Shown piece by piece: positions 22,386-34,380 of a stretch of DNA of 64,000 nt (position 1 is its first letter; the number at the start of each line of letters is the position of its first letter). The stretch comes from Phascolarctos cinereus (lineage: Eukaryota; Chordata; Mammalia; Diprotodontia; Phascolarctidae). The notes under the pieces are model-generated. The model was not told where the DNA came from. It did no database searches and was given only the letters and a program-made list of their open reading frames with translations. The stretch lies in NCBI RefSeq assembly GCF_002099425.1, contig NW_018344159.1, positions 3,222,501-3,286,500 on the forward strand, given 5' to 3'. Made by a program: the position numbers and the translations under genes.

Positions 22386-23500
22386 AAGAAGCTACAGGTG
22401 ATTCAATTTTATCAGTGAAACAAGTTCTAAACTGGGACTTCCCTATACTAATAAATTCAAAGGTCCAGAGAGACAGCTGATTGACTGAGCGGAGATAGCT
22501 TACCATGTCACACTACCATGAAGTAGAAGATAAAGTGTGACTGGCTAGCTGATTTGTCCTAAATAATGGAGAGTGGGATATGAAAAGAGTAAATTAATAC
22601 CAGTATGAGCTACATAAACAACTAAGGAACCAGAGGGTAGGAGTCAAGATGATAGAGCTAAGGAAAAAGATGGGAGAAAACAGCAAAGTATAAATCAAAT
22701 CAAAATGAGTAAGGCAGCCAACATGCAGACAAACAACAGTAGAATCAAGATGAAAGTCAGTTATCAGGAAACCAAGAGGTTTCACGTGCATAAAGCTCAC
22801 CAATCATGATAAACAAGATAGGTTTCCGTTAAGAGGGCATGCCTCTCAGTGTCATTCTTTTGAGAATAAATTCAGGTGTATTGGTCACGTCTCTCTTTGC
22901 GTCTTAATTGGAATGGCTCCTTGGGATTCTGGGACCAGATATTCCTTACTATAAAAGGCAAGATGAGTAAAATTCAAATGTATTTGTATGAAATGCAAAT
23001 TTATAAAGTCTCAAAAATTAGCATCATTTCCTAATAGACACTAACAGAGGAAGAAGAACATTGAGCAAAGAAACATATGACTGGAGCTAATAATGAAATC
23101 CTAGATTCATAATTAACAAATCTATTTATTGTTCTTCACTGTGTTTGCATTGGATATTTTGGTGGAGTAACACAACTAGATTCCCAGAAGAACCCAGGGG
23201 CTCCATCCTCACCAGGCATTTAAACCAACTTTGTGCTATTTTAAATATAAGTACCCATTATCAGAGAGAACCTGAGTACTAATAATATAGCCTATCTATT
23301 TATCCGAAAAGCTGATTATGTGATCCTCAAGAACACCTTAATTCCTGCCAAGAATTCCCAGTGGTAGACATTGTTATGACACTATTAACTTTAGCTATGC
23401 CACATAGACACATTTGCATGTAAATCTATAGCCTGGCAGTGCCAACAGAATTCATATCCAGGACCATTTAAGAACTTTCTTGACTTCAACACCAAGCCCT
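22385..23500. other. No recognisable gene or repeat
   Basis: About 1.1 kb. Nothing recognised on either strand. Confidence 0.35.
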
Positions 23501-23504
23501 TAGC

Positions 23505-23690
23505 TATAGTCATTACGTTCCAAACACCCCTCAAAAACATCTCTTGCTTTTCAGGTCCCTTTTGTGTGTTCTCTTCAAACTCCTTAAGGGCAGGAAGAGT
23601 CTTTTTACTTATAGTTGTATCCCCAACATTTAGCACAGTGCCTGTCATATAGTAAGTTTAATAAAGTGTATTGCCTTGCTAGTTGCTTTG
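23505..23690 (+). mobile_element. L2-type tail
   Basis: cttttgtgtgttctcttcaa, actccttaagggcaggaaga, then ccccaacatttagcacagtg. Resembles the end of the L2-tailed repeats at 18.5 and 46.4 kb. Confidence 0.65.
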
Positions 23691-25930
23691 ACTTGATTTG
23701 TTCTTAGATAATTTAACTTTGGTTAATTACAAAATTAACAGCTATTCAGTTGATAGCCATCCCCGGCCTAGTATTTCTATCATCCACACAGGCAGGTACT
23801 GTTTACAACAGTCTGTATGCCAATGACAAGAAAGAAATTTCTCTAAATTTTGCCAGAATCAGAACTGCCAAGACTGATTCTATGATAATATGTATTCCTT
23901 ATCACTTTCTATTATAGATGATAGGTCTGGACTGAGGAAAAAGAAGAAAGTGGTGGGAATACTTCATTTGAGTTACCTAAATTTCAACAGGGCAGCTTAG
24001 AAGAGAGATCTAAAAAGAAAATTGTTAAGTCTGGCACATCAAAATTATATTTCCCATGTGACCTTGTTTACACAAAAGCCAAATATAATTGGGTGTACTC
24101 ACACAATTATGAGATTATCCAGCAATTAAGACAGCAAAGGGAGAATGCAGAAGGGAGTAGGAATTCACAAGATAATTAATTGAACTAGCTTGTGCCTTGT
24201 CTGGACTCACTTGGTCAGTATCTTTAACTGGCCTATGGTTTTTAAATAATTATCTTGAGCCCTTCAAAACTACAGATAATCTAATGAAAAGAAATATTTT
24301 TAAAAATAGTGTGCATCTTTTGAATTGAGACTGAAGTGAGCTGGAACTCACTGATAAAGTCTGTCTAAAACTAGGCAGGGCCATTGGGTACAAAAATAAA
24401 TAAGAAACTAGAGTCCCTCTCTCTGGCATATGAGGCTATAATTCCAAGGCCTTTGTCCCTGCACTCTCCCCAAAGAGAGATAAACCTATATCCCATATAA
24501 ACTCCATTTGAATCTCAGAAATCATCTCTGAGATTCTCCAAAGAACATGTATCCCCAAATTCAGAGATGAAAAGAAGTCTTTCTATGCTCTATCCTGTAA
24601 TCTGTCCTGACCATACCCTATAAATGCTTGGAACTAAGGGACAATTATTTTTTTTCTGCAAGTAGCAATACTAAATGTTTGTTGAATTGAAATGAAGCGA
24701 AGTGAATTGAGTAGTAACTCATACAGCTGTTAGCTATGACAGTTTTTGCACTAAGAGTGTTAAGTCCATTGCTGGAGAATGGCAGGACCCTGAGAAGGAG
24801 AACACGCTCTAATGAAGAAGTAAGGCCTCTTCACCAAAAGTTATCAGTCACCAGACTTGTGAGGACATGACCCTGCAAGGGCTTTCTAAGGTCATGAAAT
24901 CTTCTGGGAAGCTCCAAATCAAGCTAAAGAATGAAGCTACTTTCACACCTTAATGCCAAAGAAAATCTGGGAGTAGATAAGGACAATTTTTGCTTGTCTG
25001 AACATTCCTAAGAGATTGTTGCTATGCCCTAAAAATAATACCCTCAGGGCATAATGATCTGCTGCAGCCCTTTTTTCCTTGCCCTCTCTAAATGAACAGA
25101 AATCACTTTAACTATGTGAGGTCCTTTCAAGATTTTGGCCTACTAGAGGTTTGGCTGACCAGGTCAGTCAGGGATATAGGGCCTCATAAAGTCAATACAT
25201 GAAGCTATATATGGTTCTGCAAAGCCCTTGGTCTTAGACTGCTTGAGTCTATCTTGCTTGTGTTCCCCATTCCCAGTCTGAAATCTGGCTCATATGGGCT
25301 TTCTGAACTTATCTTCTCCACTGCCTTACTCAACTAGAAACTTCTTACAAATACAGCTTTGGCTTACATGATAAATCCCTAGATTTGATGTGAGTTACCA
25401 TGTAATTTCTTTGCTTAAACACATTATTTTCTTGAATTTCATAATTGCTAAGATAACAAATCAATTCCAGCAGGAAAGAGTTTAATTATTAAGAAATACT
25501 GTGACACCAAATTTCCTTAGTATGCATTAGCATTTTGTTCCCAGGTGTCTCTATTCCCTATCAGTTCTACCAAGTTTTCCTTACAGAATCCAATTAGGCA
25601 AATGCAAAAAAGAAAACAGGGACACTGGTTTCAATGTTAAAATGATAACACAGTAGTAACACCAAAGACAGAGCCCTTATTCCTGTTAGATTTTGCTAAA
25701 TCATTGGTTGCGCAAATGAATACATAATAACATTCAGGGCAAGAATTCAAACTTAATATCACTAAGAAAAGGGGTGAAATTGATAGAAAGAGGTATTTTC
25801 CATTGGTAGATGTTAGGAATTTTAATATCCCAAGAAAAAATTTCAATCGGTAAATTTTTCGCCAAAGAATTCACCACTTACTTTCTCTGCAAATTATAGT
25901 ATTAGAGAGATTCCTATACCACTAAGAGGT
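23690..25930. other. Repeat-poor 2.2-kb stretch
   Basis: The longest stretch in the window where I can name no repeat or gene. No open frame longer than about 70 codons looks coding. It could be old decayed repeat or conserved non-coding DNA; sequence alone cannot tell. Confidence 0.4.
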
Positions 25931-26429
25931 TAAATATCTCCCTAGCCCACTCAGCCAGTATGTCTCAGAAGCAGATCTTGAACCCAGGTCTTCCTGTCAT
26001 GCTGCCTCTCCTAGCAGAATATAGTTTTGATCAACTGAGAACATATTTACCAGTAATGTACCCTAAATATTCAGCCACACACATTATTCAAGGAATAAAG
26101 ATGTTGAAGAAGCCTACCAGAATACCGAAGGGCCTAGAAGCCATTTGTGTAGAAGCCTACATGGAACAGTTGAAAGAGTTAGGGATGCTGAGCCAGGAGA
26201 AGACTAGCAGAACATAAGTTACCATCAAGTATTTAAAGGGCTACCTCTTAGATAGGGGATTAGACTTGTTCTACACAGCCCTGGAAGGCAGAACTAAGAG
26301 CAATGAGCAGAGTTGCAAGGAGATTGATTTAAGCTCAGTGTTGGACCAATCTCTGTAGCAACAAAGCTCTCCAAAACTAATGGGAAATTACGGGTTTCCC
26401 CTCATAGTAGGTCTTCAAGCAAAAGTTTG

Positions 26430-26525
26430 ATGTCATTGATATCAGTCAAAAATCTTTTTTAAGCATGGACTATGTGCAAGCCATTTTGCTAAATCCTAAA
26501 AACAAAGAAAGACAAAAACTCTTCT
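26430..26525 (-). mobile_element. L2 LINE tail in CR1
   Basis: Antisense L2 tail: aagcatggactatgtgcaag, ccattttgctaaatcctaaa, interrupting the CR1 3' region. Confidence 0.65.
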
Positions 26526-26565
26526 CAAGGATGCTGCAGATGTTCATGGAAAGGTTGGACTAGAT

Positions 26566-26766
26566 CAGGGTGGAAAACCTGCAGCCTCAAGGCCATATGT
26601 AGTCCTCTAGGTCATCAAGTGTGGCCCTTTGACTGAATCCAAACTTCACAGAACAAACCCCTTCATAAAAGGATTTGTTCTGTAAAATTTAGACTCAGTC
26701 AAAAGGCCATACCTGAGGATCTAGAGGGCCGTATGTGGCCTCAAGGCCACAGGTTCCCCACCTTTG
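26566..26766. mobile_element. hAT-type MITE, near-palindromic
   Basis: 201 bp. The ends CAGGGTGGAAAACCTGCAGC and, inverted, CAAAGGTGGGGAACCTGTGG pair over more than 30 bp. The middle also folds (acagaacaaacccc against ggatttgttctgt). The 8-bp flanks gactagat (26558-26565) and aactagtt (26767-26774) match at 6 of 8, the target size expected for hAT. Non-autonomous. Confidence 0.85.
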
Positions 26767-26889
26767 AACTAGTTCAATTCTGAGGTTCCTTCCAGCTGAG
26801 GTGATGTTATGTAAAGCATAGTCATCATAGGAAAGTCTTGCCAATTGCACTCTTCAATAACCTGAATCCTAAACACATTTTATAGCAAG

Positions 26890-27720
26890 ACTCTACAGCG
26901 AGCTTTTGTACCTCCTTTTCCATTTAACCAATTCTACTTTTTAAAGAGCTGTTTTCTTCAGTGAATTTTTGTATAACTTTTTCCATCTTGTGTTCTTCCT
27001 TTACCAAGCTGCTGACTCTTTTTTCAAGATTCTCTTGCATTACTCTCATTTATTTTCCCAATTTTCCTGTACCTCTCCTATTTGAGTTTTTAAATCCTTT
27101 TTTAACTCCCTGGAATTATTTTTGGGCCTGAGACCAATTCATTTTTTTTTGAGGCTTTGTATATAGATTTTGACATTGTTGTCCTCTTTTGAGTTTGTTC
27201 TTTGAAATTCCCTGTCCCCATAGTATCTTTCTATGGTCAAGTTCTTTTTGTTTGCTTGGTTGGTTGGGTTTTTTTTTTATTTTTCTAGCCTGTTTCGTGA
27301 CTTCTAATTTTATGTTAAAGTTGGGTTCTGCTTCTGGGGTAGAAGAGACACTGTCTGAAACTTTATGTCTCATCATGCTGTTTTCAGAGCTAATTCCAAG
27401 GACCTGCACATTTTTAGTTCTTCTAAGATAGTATGATCTAAGGAAAGGTATAGTCACAGCTCTCCTGGCCTGTACTCTAGTCTATGAGAAACCACAAGCA
27501 CTGTTTTCTGCCCTGGAATTGTGACCAAGATCCTTGCTCCACTGTGGTCAAATGTTCTAGTTTGCTAGCTCCTCCTCATCCAGAAACTGCAACTCAGGCC
27601 TGTGACCTGGATGCCCATATGGGCAATGCAACAAAGTCCTGCACCCAGTGGCAGCAAACTTTCCCCTGTAATTTCCTTCTGACCAGTTGTCTGACCCCCT
27701 TTATGCCAAGACTCTAGAGT
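26890..27720 (-). mobile_element. L1/HAL1 5'UTR and ORF1 start, antisense
   Basis: On the minus strand, 26890-27120 encodes a lysine- and glutamate-rich coiled-coil-like stretch (VSSLVKEEHKMEKVIQKF) as in L1 ORF1. The frame at 27116-27457 ends with NLYTKPQKKMNWSQAQK. The region to about 27720 is then the presumed 5'UTR. Frames are broken. The antisense 77- and 80-codon frames on the plus strand are shadows. Confidence 0.6.
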
Positions 27721-28130
27721 CTAATAATATAAAAAGTGCATTTTCTGAGAACACTCAAAATATAAACATCAATATTGTTTTCTAGCATGTTTCCAGTCAC
27801 ATTAGTTACCTTGCAGAAAAATTAAAATGATTTCATGGAAAAAATTGGGTTTCTGAAACCTATACTCTCCTAGCAAGTCTACTATTTCTCTCCTTCCATT
27901 TATACACATAGTAAAATCCTAAATCAAAAATGAAATTTAATAATCAAAGATACTTTGAAACTAGCCAAGTGTTTCTAATATTACTTGATTTTCACTGTCA
28001 AAGAAAAACAGAAAACTCCTGAATTGGTTTCCATTAAAAATACTGAGGTCTCCTCTATTCAGAAAATATCTCAAAATGATGTCATTTGGTTAAGGTTAAT
28101 TTCTTTTTTGGCAAGCTGTCAACCAAAAAT
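27720..28130. other. No recognisable gene or repeat
   Basis: About 410 bp of AT-rich sequence with nothing I can name. Confidence 0.35.
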
Positions 28131-28215
28131 ATATAGGTATACATATTTATTAACCTATGGGCTAGGCACTGTGCTAAGTGCTAGGGATACAAAAAAAGGT
28201 TCCCACCTCTCACCC
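28130..28215 (-). mobile_element. L2 LINE tail, antisense
   Basis: gggctaggcactgtgctaag followed by tgctagggatac, the reverse of the L2 3' end. Confidence 0.75.
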
Positions 28216-28284
28216 CCTCAAAAAAAAATTCTATTTTCAAGGAGTGAACAGTAGAACTATCTAGTAAAGAATGCTTAGCAGCAT

Positions 28285-28420
28285 ACCAGCCAAAAATAAA
28301 TCCTCTCTTTCTTTCTCCCTTCCTCTCTTCCTTCCTTCCTTCTTTCTTACCTTCTTCCTTCCTTCCCTCCCTCTCTTTTTCTTCCTTTCCTTCCTCTTCT
28401 CTCTTTCCTTCCCTCTTTAG
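28285..28420. repeat. CT-rich (CTTT/CTTC) microsatellite
   Basis: Interrupted pyrimidine tract. The Glu/Lys/Arg-rich frame antisense to it is an artefact. 28420-28900 holds nothing I recognise. Confidence 0.9.
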
Positions 28421-28904
28421 CATTCCCACTTGACAAATCACAGATTTTTGAAACATTGGTATATTGATGTAACTTTTCCTCAGAAAATGATAAGTGTTTA
28501 TGCTTTTGAACTGGCTTTCCAAATAAGTAGATGAAGGCATTCAGCCTTAAAAATAGGCTACATTTTTTAGATTAGATTACATTATTTTATTTAGCACTAC
28601 TAGTATTACTGATTACTTAAAACTTAAGATCAAGCTTAAGTTTAACACATCTCCCAAAGTGGGGAGGGGGAGGGGGTTGTAGAAAGATATTCAATATACC
28701 ACATAGATTAGGTATGGGATAGCTAGTTATTTCCTCCACACAAAAGAAGTACTTAACACACACAAGACACACAAGCATGCATTGACAGAAAAACTGAAAA
28801 TGAGTAGCTGAAGTAACATAACATTATTTTCTCTCCTGGGAACTATTTAACATAATAAAACATTATGAAATTTGAGGGGCTACCAAATAGGCAATTCATA
28901 GAAT

Positions 28905-29239
28905 CATAGATTTTTGAGAATTGGAAGGAACCTTAGCAACCTTGTAGTGTAATCCATACATGAAAGGACTGTTAATCATAAACATACTAGACAAGTGGTT
29001 ATTCAGCTTCTGCTTGAACATTTCCAAATATAGAAACCTATCACCTCTCAAGACAACCCATTCCATTTTTGGACAATTACAATTGTTAGGAAGTTTTTTC
29101 TAACATCAAGCCTAAATTTTTCTTTTTGTACTTCTACCTATTGCTCCTGGTTCTGTCCCCTGGGGCCAACTAGAAGAAGTCTAGTCTCTTCTCCATATGA
29201 CAGATCTTCACATACTTGAAGACAACTATCTTATCCTCC

Positions 29240-29277
<38 letters not shown>

Positions 29278-29745
29278 TAAGTTAAGCATGCTTTATTCCT
29301 TCAGCTGATTCGCATATGATATGGACTCTTCACCATCCTGGTTGTATTCCTCTGGACATTCTTCAGCTTATCAAATCTTTCTTAAACCATGATTCCCAGA
29401 ACTGAACACAGAACTGAAGATGAGATCTGATTAAGGCATAGTACAAAAAGATTATCATCTATTTATTTCTGGAAGCTATACCACTCAATTCAGCCCAAGT
29501 TTTCATTCACTTTTTTGGTTGCTCCATCACATTGTTGACTCATGTTGAGCACATGATTCACTAAAACCTCCAGATCTTTTTGAGGACAACTTCTGTCTAG
29601 CTATGTCTCCTCCATTTTATACTTATGAAGTTGATTTTTTGTACCTGAGTACAAAACTTTACCTTTATCCCTATTGAATTCATCTTCTTAGATTCAATCC
29701 AATATGCTAGCCTATCATGATACTTTCAGATATGGAGAGACAAGC
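28905..29745 (-). mobile_element. L3/CR1-type LINE, antisense
   Basis: Long antisense CR1: aacccattccatttttggac, attgctcctggttctgtccc, gtattcctctggacattctt, tgactcatgttgagcacatg, gaagttgattttttgtacct. A T-run of about 28 bases at 29247-29274 replaces the usual sequence in the middle. Confidence 0.85.
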
Positions 29746-29842
29746 TGAGCTAGGGCTTGAGCACATCCTCTTGTCAGTAATTGTCTCCTACCCTTAGTGG
29801 ATGTAGGAGATATCTCCTGTGGTGCAGCTGGCACTAACTGAA

Positions 29843-29843
29843 G

Positions 29844-29900
<57 letters not shown>
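29843..29900. repeat. (GATA)n microsatellite
   Basis: About 14 uninterrupted GATA units, followed by gaaagaaaga. Confidence 0.95.
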
Positions 29901-29902
<2 letters not shown>

Positions 29903-29908
29903 AAGAAA

Positions 29909-30012
29909 GAATATATATTAATTTAAATAATATATAATATATAAACAATTTATATATATATACATATACATATATATATATACACACACACACACACATA
30001 TATACACATAAA
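29909..30012. repeat. AT-rich and CA microsatellite
   Basis: A tatata block followed by cacacacacacaca and more tata. The 94-codon frame across it is an artefact. Confidence 0.9.
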
Positions 30013-30299
30013 ATTAACTTATCATTGCAGGTCTATTCCCAGGGATATTTCATGAGGTCTAACCTCATCTATACAATACAAGGTTTATCACAAGAGAACC
30101 ATCAGGTTAACATTTCTTTTCTAAGGGATGTACAAAAAGAATGGAGAATTCCTGAGTCCTTGAAGGGAAAATACTGGGAGGAAGAGAAAAGAGAGGGAAG
30201 CCTGGCTGAATCTAATCCAAATTTAACTTTTCTATTTGTGGAAAGGCTGAGGAGCAATCACAAGGGCAAAGTATCAAAAATAGAACAAAACATTTGTAA

Positions 30300-30478
30300 C
30301 ATGGAAAGCACGCTGTGCTGGGAGTCATGAGACTTCAGTTCTGACTTGCCATGAATTAGCTGTATAAACTTGGGTAGCTTATTTAACTTTTCTGGGAGTT
30401 CATTTTCTTTATAAAATAGGGAGATTAGACTAGATAATCTCTAAAGTTCACTTTTAGCCCTAGCATTCTATGAGTTTA
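30300..30478 (+). mobile_element. MIR/THER-type CORE-SINE
   Basis: gctgtgctgggagtcatgag, aacttgggtagcttatttaa, gattagactagataatctct, with the CORE-SINE end tagcattctatgag. Confidence 0.7.
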
Positions 30479-30889
30479 AGAAAAAAAATCAGAGAAGAAA
30501 TGAAAGCAGAAAGGCTCAGATCGTGCATTTAGGGTCTCTGAATGCTGATGTGTGGGCTGACAAATCAAAGCCAACTCCTTAGGTTCTCCGTTCTCCAACA
30601 GATCATTTTTGTCAAACTCTAAATGCAGTAACTCCTCTCTTGTTTCACTTGTTAATGGCTCTCTGTGCTCTCTCCACTACGCTGCAGTAGCCACCTCATC
30701 CCGAGAGCTCATTCTGCCCCATGTATGTTCTTTACCCTGAAGATTACTCTGTCCTTTCAGTCCCTTCATTTGACTCACTGGTTCCTCCCAGACTTTAAGA
30801 AAAGTGCCCATGTCTTTATTCTTCTTTGAAATGAAAATATGACCACTTTCTTCTCTCCTCTCCCCTCTCTGGACTTTCTCCGCCATCTT

Positions 30890-31045
30890 TTTTTCAGCTT
30901 CTTTTTATGTGTTGTCTTCACTTTGCCTTTAGGAATGTAGGCTTCTTGAAGGCAGAAACTATCTGCTTGTATTTGCATTCGCAACACTTATCATAGTGCC
31001 AGTGAATAATAAGCACTTAATAAATGCTTTCTAACTTGATTTGAC
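30890..31045 (+). mobile_element. L2-type tail
   Basis: ttttatgtgttgtcttcact, ggcttcttgaaggcagaaac, then gtgaataataagcacttaat. The sequence at 30560-30890 resembles a decayed L2 3' region but is uncertain. 31045-31320 holds nothing I can name. Confidence 0.65.
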
Positions 31046-31322
31046 TTGACTAGTCATCTAGTTTGTTAGACTAGTTGTGGTCCACATTGTAGAAATGTGA
31101 ACATTTTTATAAATCTATGTATATTTTAAATGCCCTAGGAGAGCTTGCCATGTAAAGTAATCCTATTACAAATCACATTGTAAAGTGAAGAATTTGTAAA
31201 ATGAGTAATCCCCCCACTTACACATTATATAGGCCAGTTTTTCATATTTTAGGCTTTCTTGAAATTAGATATATTTGTGGTAGACATAATGTAACTAATA
31301 AAAATTGGTAACAGTTATAATT

Positions 31323-31420
31323 GAAGAAGGAAATGGCAAACCACTCCAGTATCTTTGCCAAGAAATCCCTATGGACCATATTGATATACTACAATCCATG
31401 GGGCCACAAAGAGTCATAAT
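31323..31420 (+). mobile_element. RTE/BovB-like LINE 3' tail
   Basis: gaagaaggaaatggcaaacc, actccagtatctttgccaag, then tacaatccatggggccacaa and agagtcat, the pattern of the BovB-type 3' end. The first 40 bp are nearly identical to the 3' part of MAR1 copies in this window. Confidence 0.75.
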
Positions 31421-31483
31421 AATAGCTGCCTTTTACATAGTACTTTATGGTTTACAAAGCACTTTCCCCAAAGAAGATAGTAT
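31418..31483 (-). mobile_element. MIR SINE 3' fragment
   Basis: tagctgccttttacatagta, ctttatggtttacaaagcac, the reverse of the MIR 3' end, interrupted by the following SINE. Confidence 0.6.
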
Positions 31484-31498
31484 GCTTAACCCCCTTTT

Positions 31499-31626
31499 TT
31501 TTTCTTTTTTTTTTTTGTGAGGCAATCAGATCTTGTAAATGTCAAGGGTCTGAGGCCAGATTTGAACTCAAGTCCTCCTGACTCCAAGCCCAGAAACTCT
31601 ATCCACTGCACCACCTAGCTGCCCCA
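31499..31626 (-). mobile_element. WSINE1-like SINE with target duplication
   Basis: T-tail, gtgaggcaatcagatcttgt, aggccagatttgaactcaag, and head ccaccta-gctgcccca. Flanks GCTTAACCCCCTTTT (31484-31498) and GCTTATCCCCCTTTT (31627-31641) match at 14 of 15. Confidence 0.9.
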
Positions 31627-31644
31627 GCTTATCCCCCTTTTTAT

Positions 31645-33080
31645 AAAAGGTACAAAAGCTGCAAAGTGTGCTCTCATGGGAGAGAAGTGAAGTTGAGCCT
31701 TTGGAGCGGGAGATGTGGGGGAGTCAGCATGCAAAGAACTGGGATAGGAGGCAACATCTTAGTCTATTAAGAGGCTCCCTCTGGTTGCTGCAGAGAATGA
31801 TTTGGATAAACTCCAAATAAGGCCCTGGGCACTTCCAGGAGCTCTGGGTTGCTTATCTTAATCGAGAATTTAAAACAAAGGAGACAAAAAGAAATGAAAA
31901 AAAAAAACCTGGAGGTATAGCCAAAGCAATGTCCATTTTACTTTACATCCTATGCCTTAGAGACTGAGGGGGAAAATGTATTTGTCTTCTAGTTAGAGGA
32001 AAGAAAACAAGCTTTGAAGTCTGATCCTTAAAGCTTCCCACTCAAGCTCAGAACAACCCTAACTAGGAAATGGTATCTAACTGAATTCCCCAGGAAAGCT
32101 CCAGTTTTCTCCAGCTAATTCAACAGATCAGTTGTTGATCAGTCTCTAACCTAACAAAACAAAACAAAAAGAAGAAGAAGGAAGAATATATGCAAAAAGC
32201 TGCATGTTTTTAATAAGCAGATAGGCAGTATAGATAATGCTTTTAAAAATCCATTCACTGTTTTTTTAAGGAGGGTCTTCAGGGAGAGTTCATTATCTCT
32301 GATTTGACTGCATTAAGAAACAGGCTTAGGGAAATGCTGTTAGGAAGCTGTACAAAACAGTCTTATGACAAGCAGATAGTCTACTGTACTGGTAGAAAAG
32401 CTGACAGAACTCAGATTTTTTTCCTCTTTAATCCCTTTGTAGTTTTGATTATAAGCCAGATGCCATTTCAAAACCAACAAAGACAGTGGTGACCATAACC
32501 CTTCTTTCCCTATGCACCAACAGACATTCCTCACTGAGACTCATCTCCTTTGCTGTGTGTTTAGATTCTGTTTCCCACTGATAAGTACACACTGCCCCCC
32601 TCAGATCAAATCACCCTTGGATCTTCTGTTTCTTTGGAAGAAGAAGGTTATGATTGTAAAAAAGTATGTGCATATTCAAATCTATATACCTCTCACAAAT
32701 ACTATATTCTCCTGTGTTAATAGAAGGAAGTCAAGAAAAGTCAGGAGAATGGGAAAGGTATGCCAAAAGAAATATGGAAGATAACTAAAGAGAAATATCA
32801 TCCATTTCATAAGTTTATCTGAAGATAATAAATATAAGCCTAACAAAAGCAGAATGTCTCTGACATGATGGAGCTCGATATGACATAGATTTTTATATAT
32901 TAATAGATATAAATGATAGATTATTAAACAAATACACAAATTATATCTCATGTAATAATCTTGAGCACAAGCAAGACACTTGACTGTAGAATTATTTTAT
33001 ATCTCCTACTTCTTTCTTCATCTCTGATACCACTCTAGGAAAAAAAACCTGCTGAAGCAAATGGCTACATGAGAACCCAT
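31645..33080. other. No recognisable gene or repeat
   Basis: About 1.4 kb. Several 60-90 codon frames overlap here on both strands but none carries a motif or repeats elsewhere, so I take them as chance. Confidence 0.4.
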
Positions 33081-33084
33081 GGTA

Positions 33085-33300
33085 TCGTACAAGCTGCCTG
33101 CTGCAGTGTTGAGGATTGGGTTTGGAATCAGAGGTCATGAGTTTAAATCCTGGCTGTGATATTTGCCGTCTGTGTGATCTTGAGCAAGTCACTGGGACTC
33201 CATAGATCTCCATTCCATTCATTGGTAAACTGGGGGGACTAGATTTAATCTTTTTATGTCCCTCCCAGATCTAAATCTCTATGATCCTCCTAGGACTCAT
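33085..33300 (+). mobile_element. MIR/THER-type CORE-SINE
   Basis: gtttggaatcagaggtcatg, gtgatcttgagcaagtcact, then cagatctaaatctctatgat. 33300-34120 holds nothing I can name. Confidence 0.75.
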
Positions 33301-34124
33301 ACCAGACTGGAATTAAATAGAAGAGAAGCCTCTTGAGCCAAAGGCTTGATTTTTCAAGCTCTCTTAATGAGTCTTTCTATTTCTACTTTTTCCCTTTTCC
33401 TGTTTCTTTGTCAGGTTGTTGGCTCAGGTGGCAGATGACAGAGCATTCTTGCAGCTGGAATTGCATTTGTCACTTTGGCATCATTGTTGTCCTGTCTCTT
33501 AGGACTGGTGTAGTCTTGTCTCTAAGTGAAATGATCTGTCTTCTATTCCTGCCTGAGTGAGATTGATGAGGGTGAGCATTTGAATTGCTCATCTCCTTCT
33601 AATTCAGTCATCACCCTGACACTTAAAGGCTCAGAACTTTCTCTTTACTTGGAAAAGATTTGTTTTCCCACTTGCTTCTTTGACTAGCCTGCCTTTCCGT
33701 AGCTGTTGTACTTTCAAAATGGGTAGGCTAAAGTCAGGAACATAGGCCCAAATAGCAAAACTCTCTTCCCAGTAATACCTGAAAGAAAACAATAATTTCA
33801 TTTGTATTTCAATTTGGAATCAGCTATTTCACTGGTTCAGACTCTAGTCTTCATATGCAGACATTGACTAGACACCTCATTTATTGCACAGTTCCATGAG
33901 GACACAGAACCTTCATATAACAGCTTGTTTATAACTGGAATTTGATAAACTTTTATTGCAAGATTTAAGAGTCATACATCCTGGGCCAAACCCAGATACT
34001 TCCAGAGCTAGAGATGGTTCTTTTTTTATAAGGTTATATGAAAAGTTACAAGTCATGTAGAAAAAAAAAGTCATGTCTCTACTTTCTCCTTCTGTTTCTT
34101 TCCTCCAAATCTAGAAATTAGTGA

Positions 34125-34380
34125 AGCGTCCTGGCATAGAAGACAAAGCACCATACTTGAAGTCAGGAAAGGGTTGGGTTCAAATCCTGCCTCTGACAAT
34201 TAATACTTGTGTGACTGAGCAAATCATTTATTCTCTCTGAGCCTTAATTTCCTCATATGTAAAGTGGGGATAACAATTCCTATAGTGAACCTCTCACAGG
34301 GTTGTTGTGAGACTTACATTATATAATATATGTGAAGTGCCTTGCAAACTTTAAAGCAGTTCTGTAAGTGTCGTTTATCA
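34125..34380 (+). mobile_element. MIR SINE, near full length
   Basis: gaagtcaggaaagggttggg, ttcaaatcctgcctctgaca, tgagccttaatttcctcata, gttgttgtgagacttacatt, gtgccttgcaaactttaaag. Confidence 0.85.

Larger units (their letters stand above)
25930..26830 (+). mobile_element. L3/CR1-type LINE 3' part with two insertions
   Basis: CR1 blocks: gaacagttgaaagagttagg, atcaagtatttaaagggcta, gattagacttgttctacaca, gtaggtcttcaagcaaaagt, then the 3' end gttggactagat that resumes after the MITE as ttctgaggttccttccagct. An antisense L2 tail lies at about 26430-26525 and a hAT MITE at 26566-26766. Confidence 0.8.

Noticed and set aside
27116-27457. 113-residue minus-strand frame as a host gene
   Set aside because: Its context fits the L1/HAL1 ORF1 region, so I treat it as a LINE relic.
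30025-30330. 101-residue plus-strand frame
   Set aside because: No motif, ends in a MIR SINE, and has no splice or promoter context.
31323-31420. Ruminant contamination suggested by a BovB-like tail
   Set aside because: RTE/BovB-like LINEs are known in marsupials, and all surrounding SINEs and L1s are of marsupial type.
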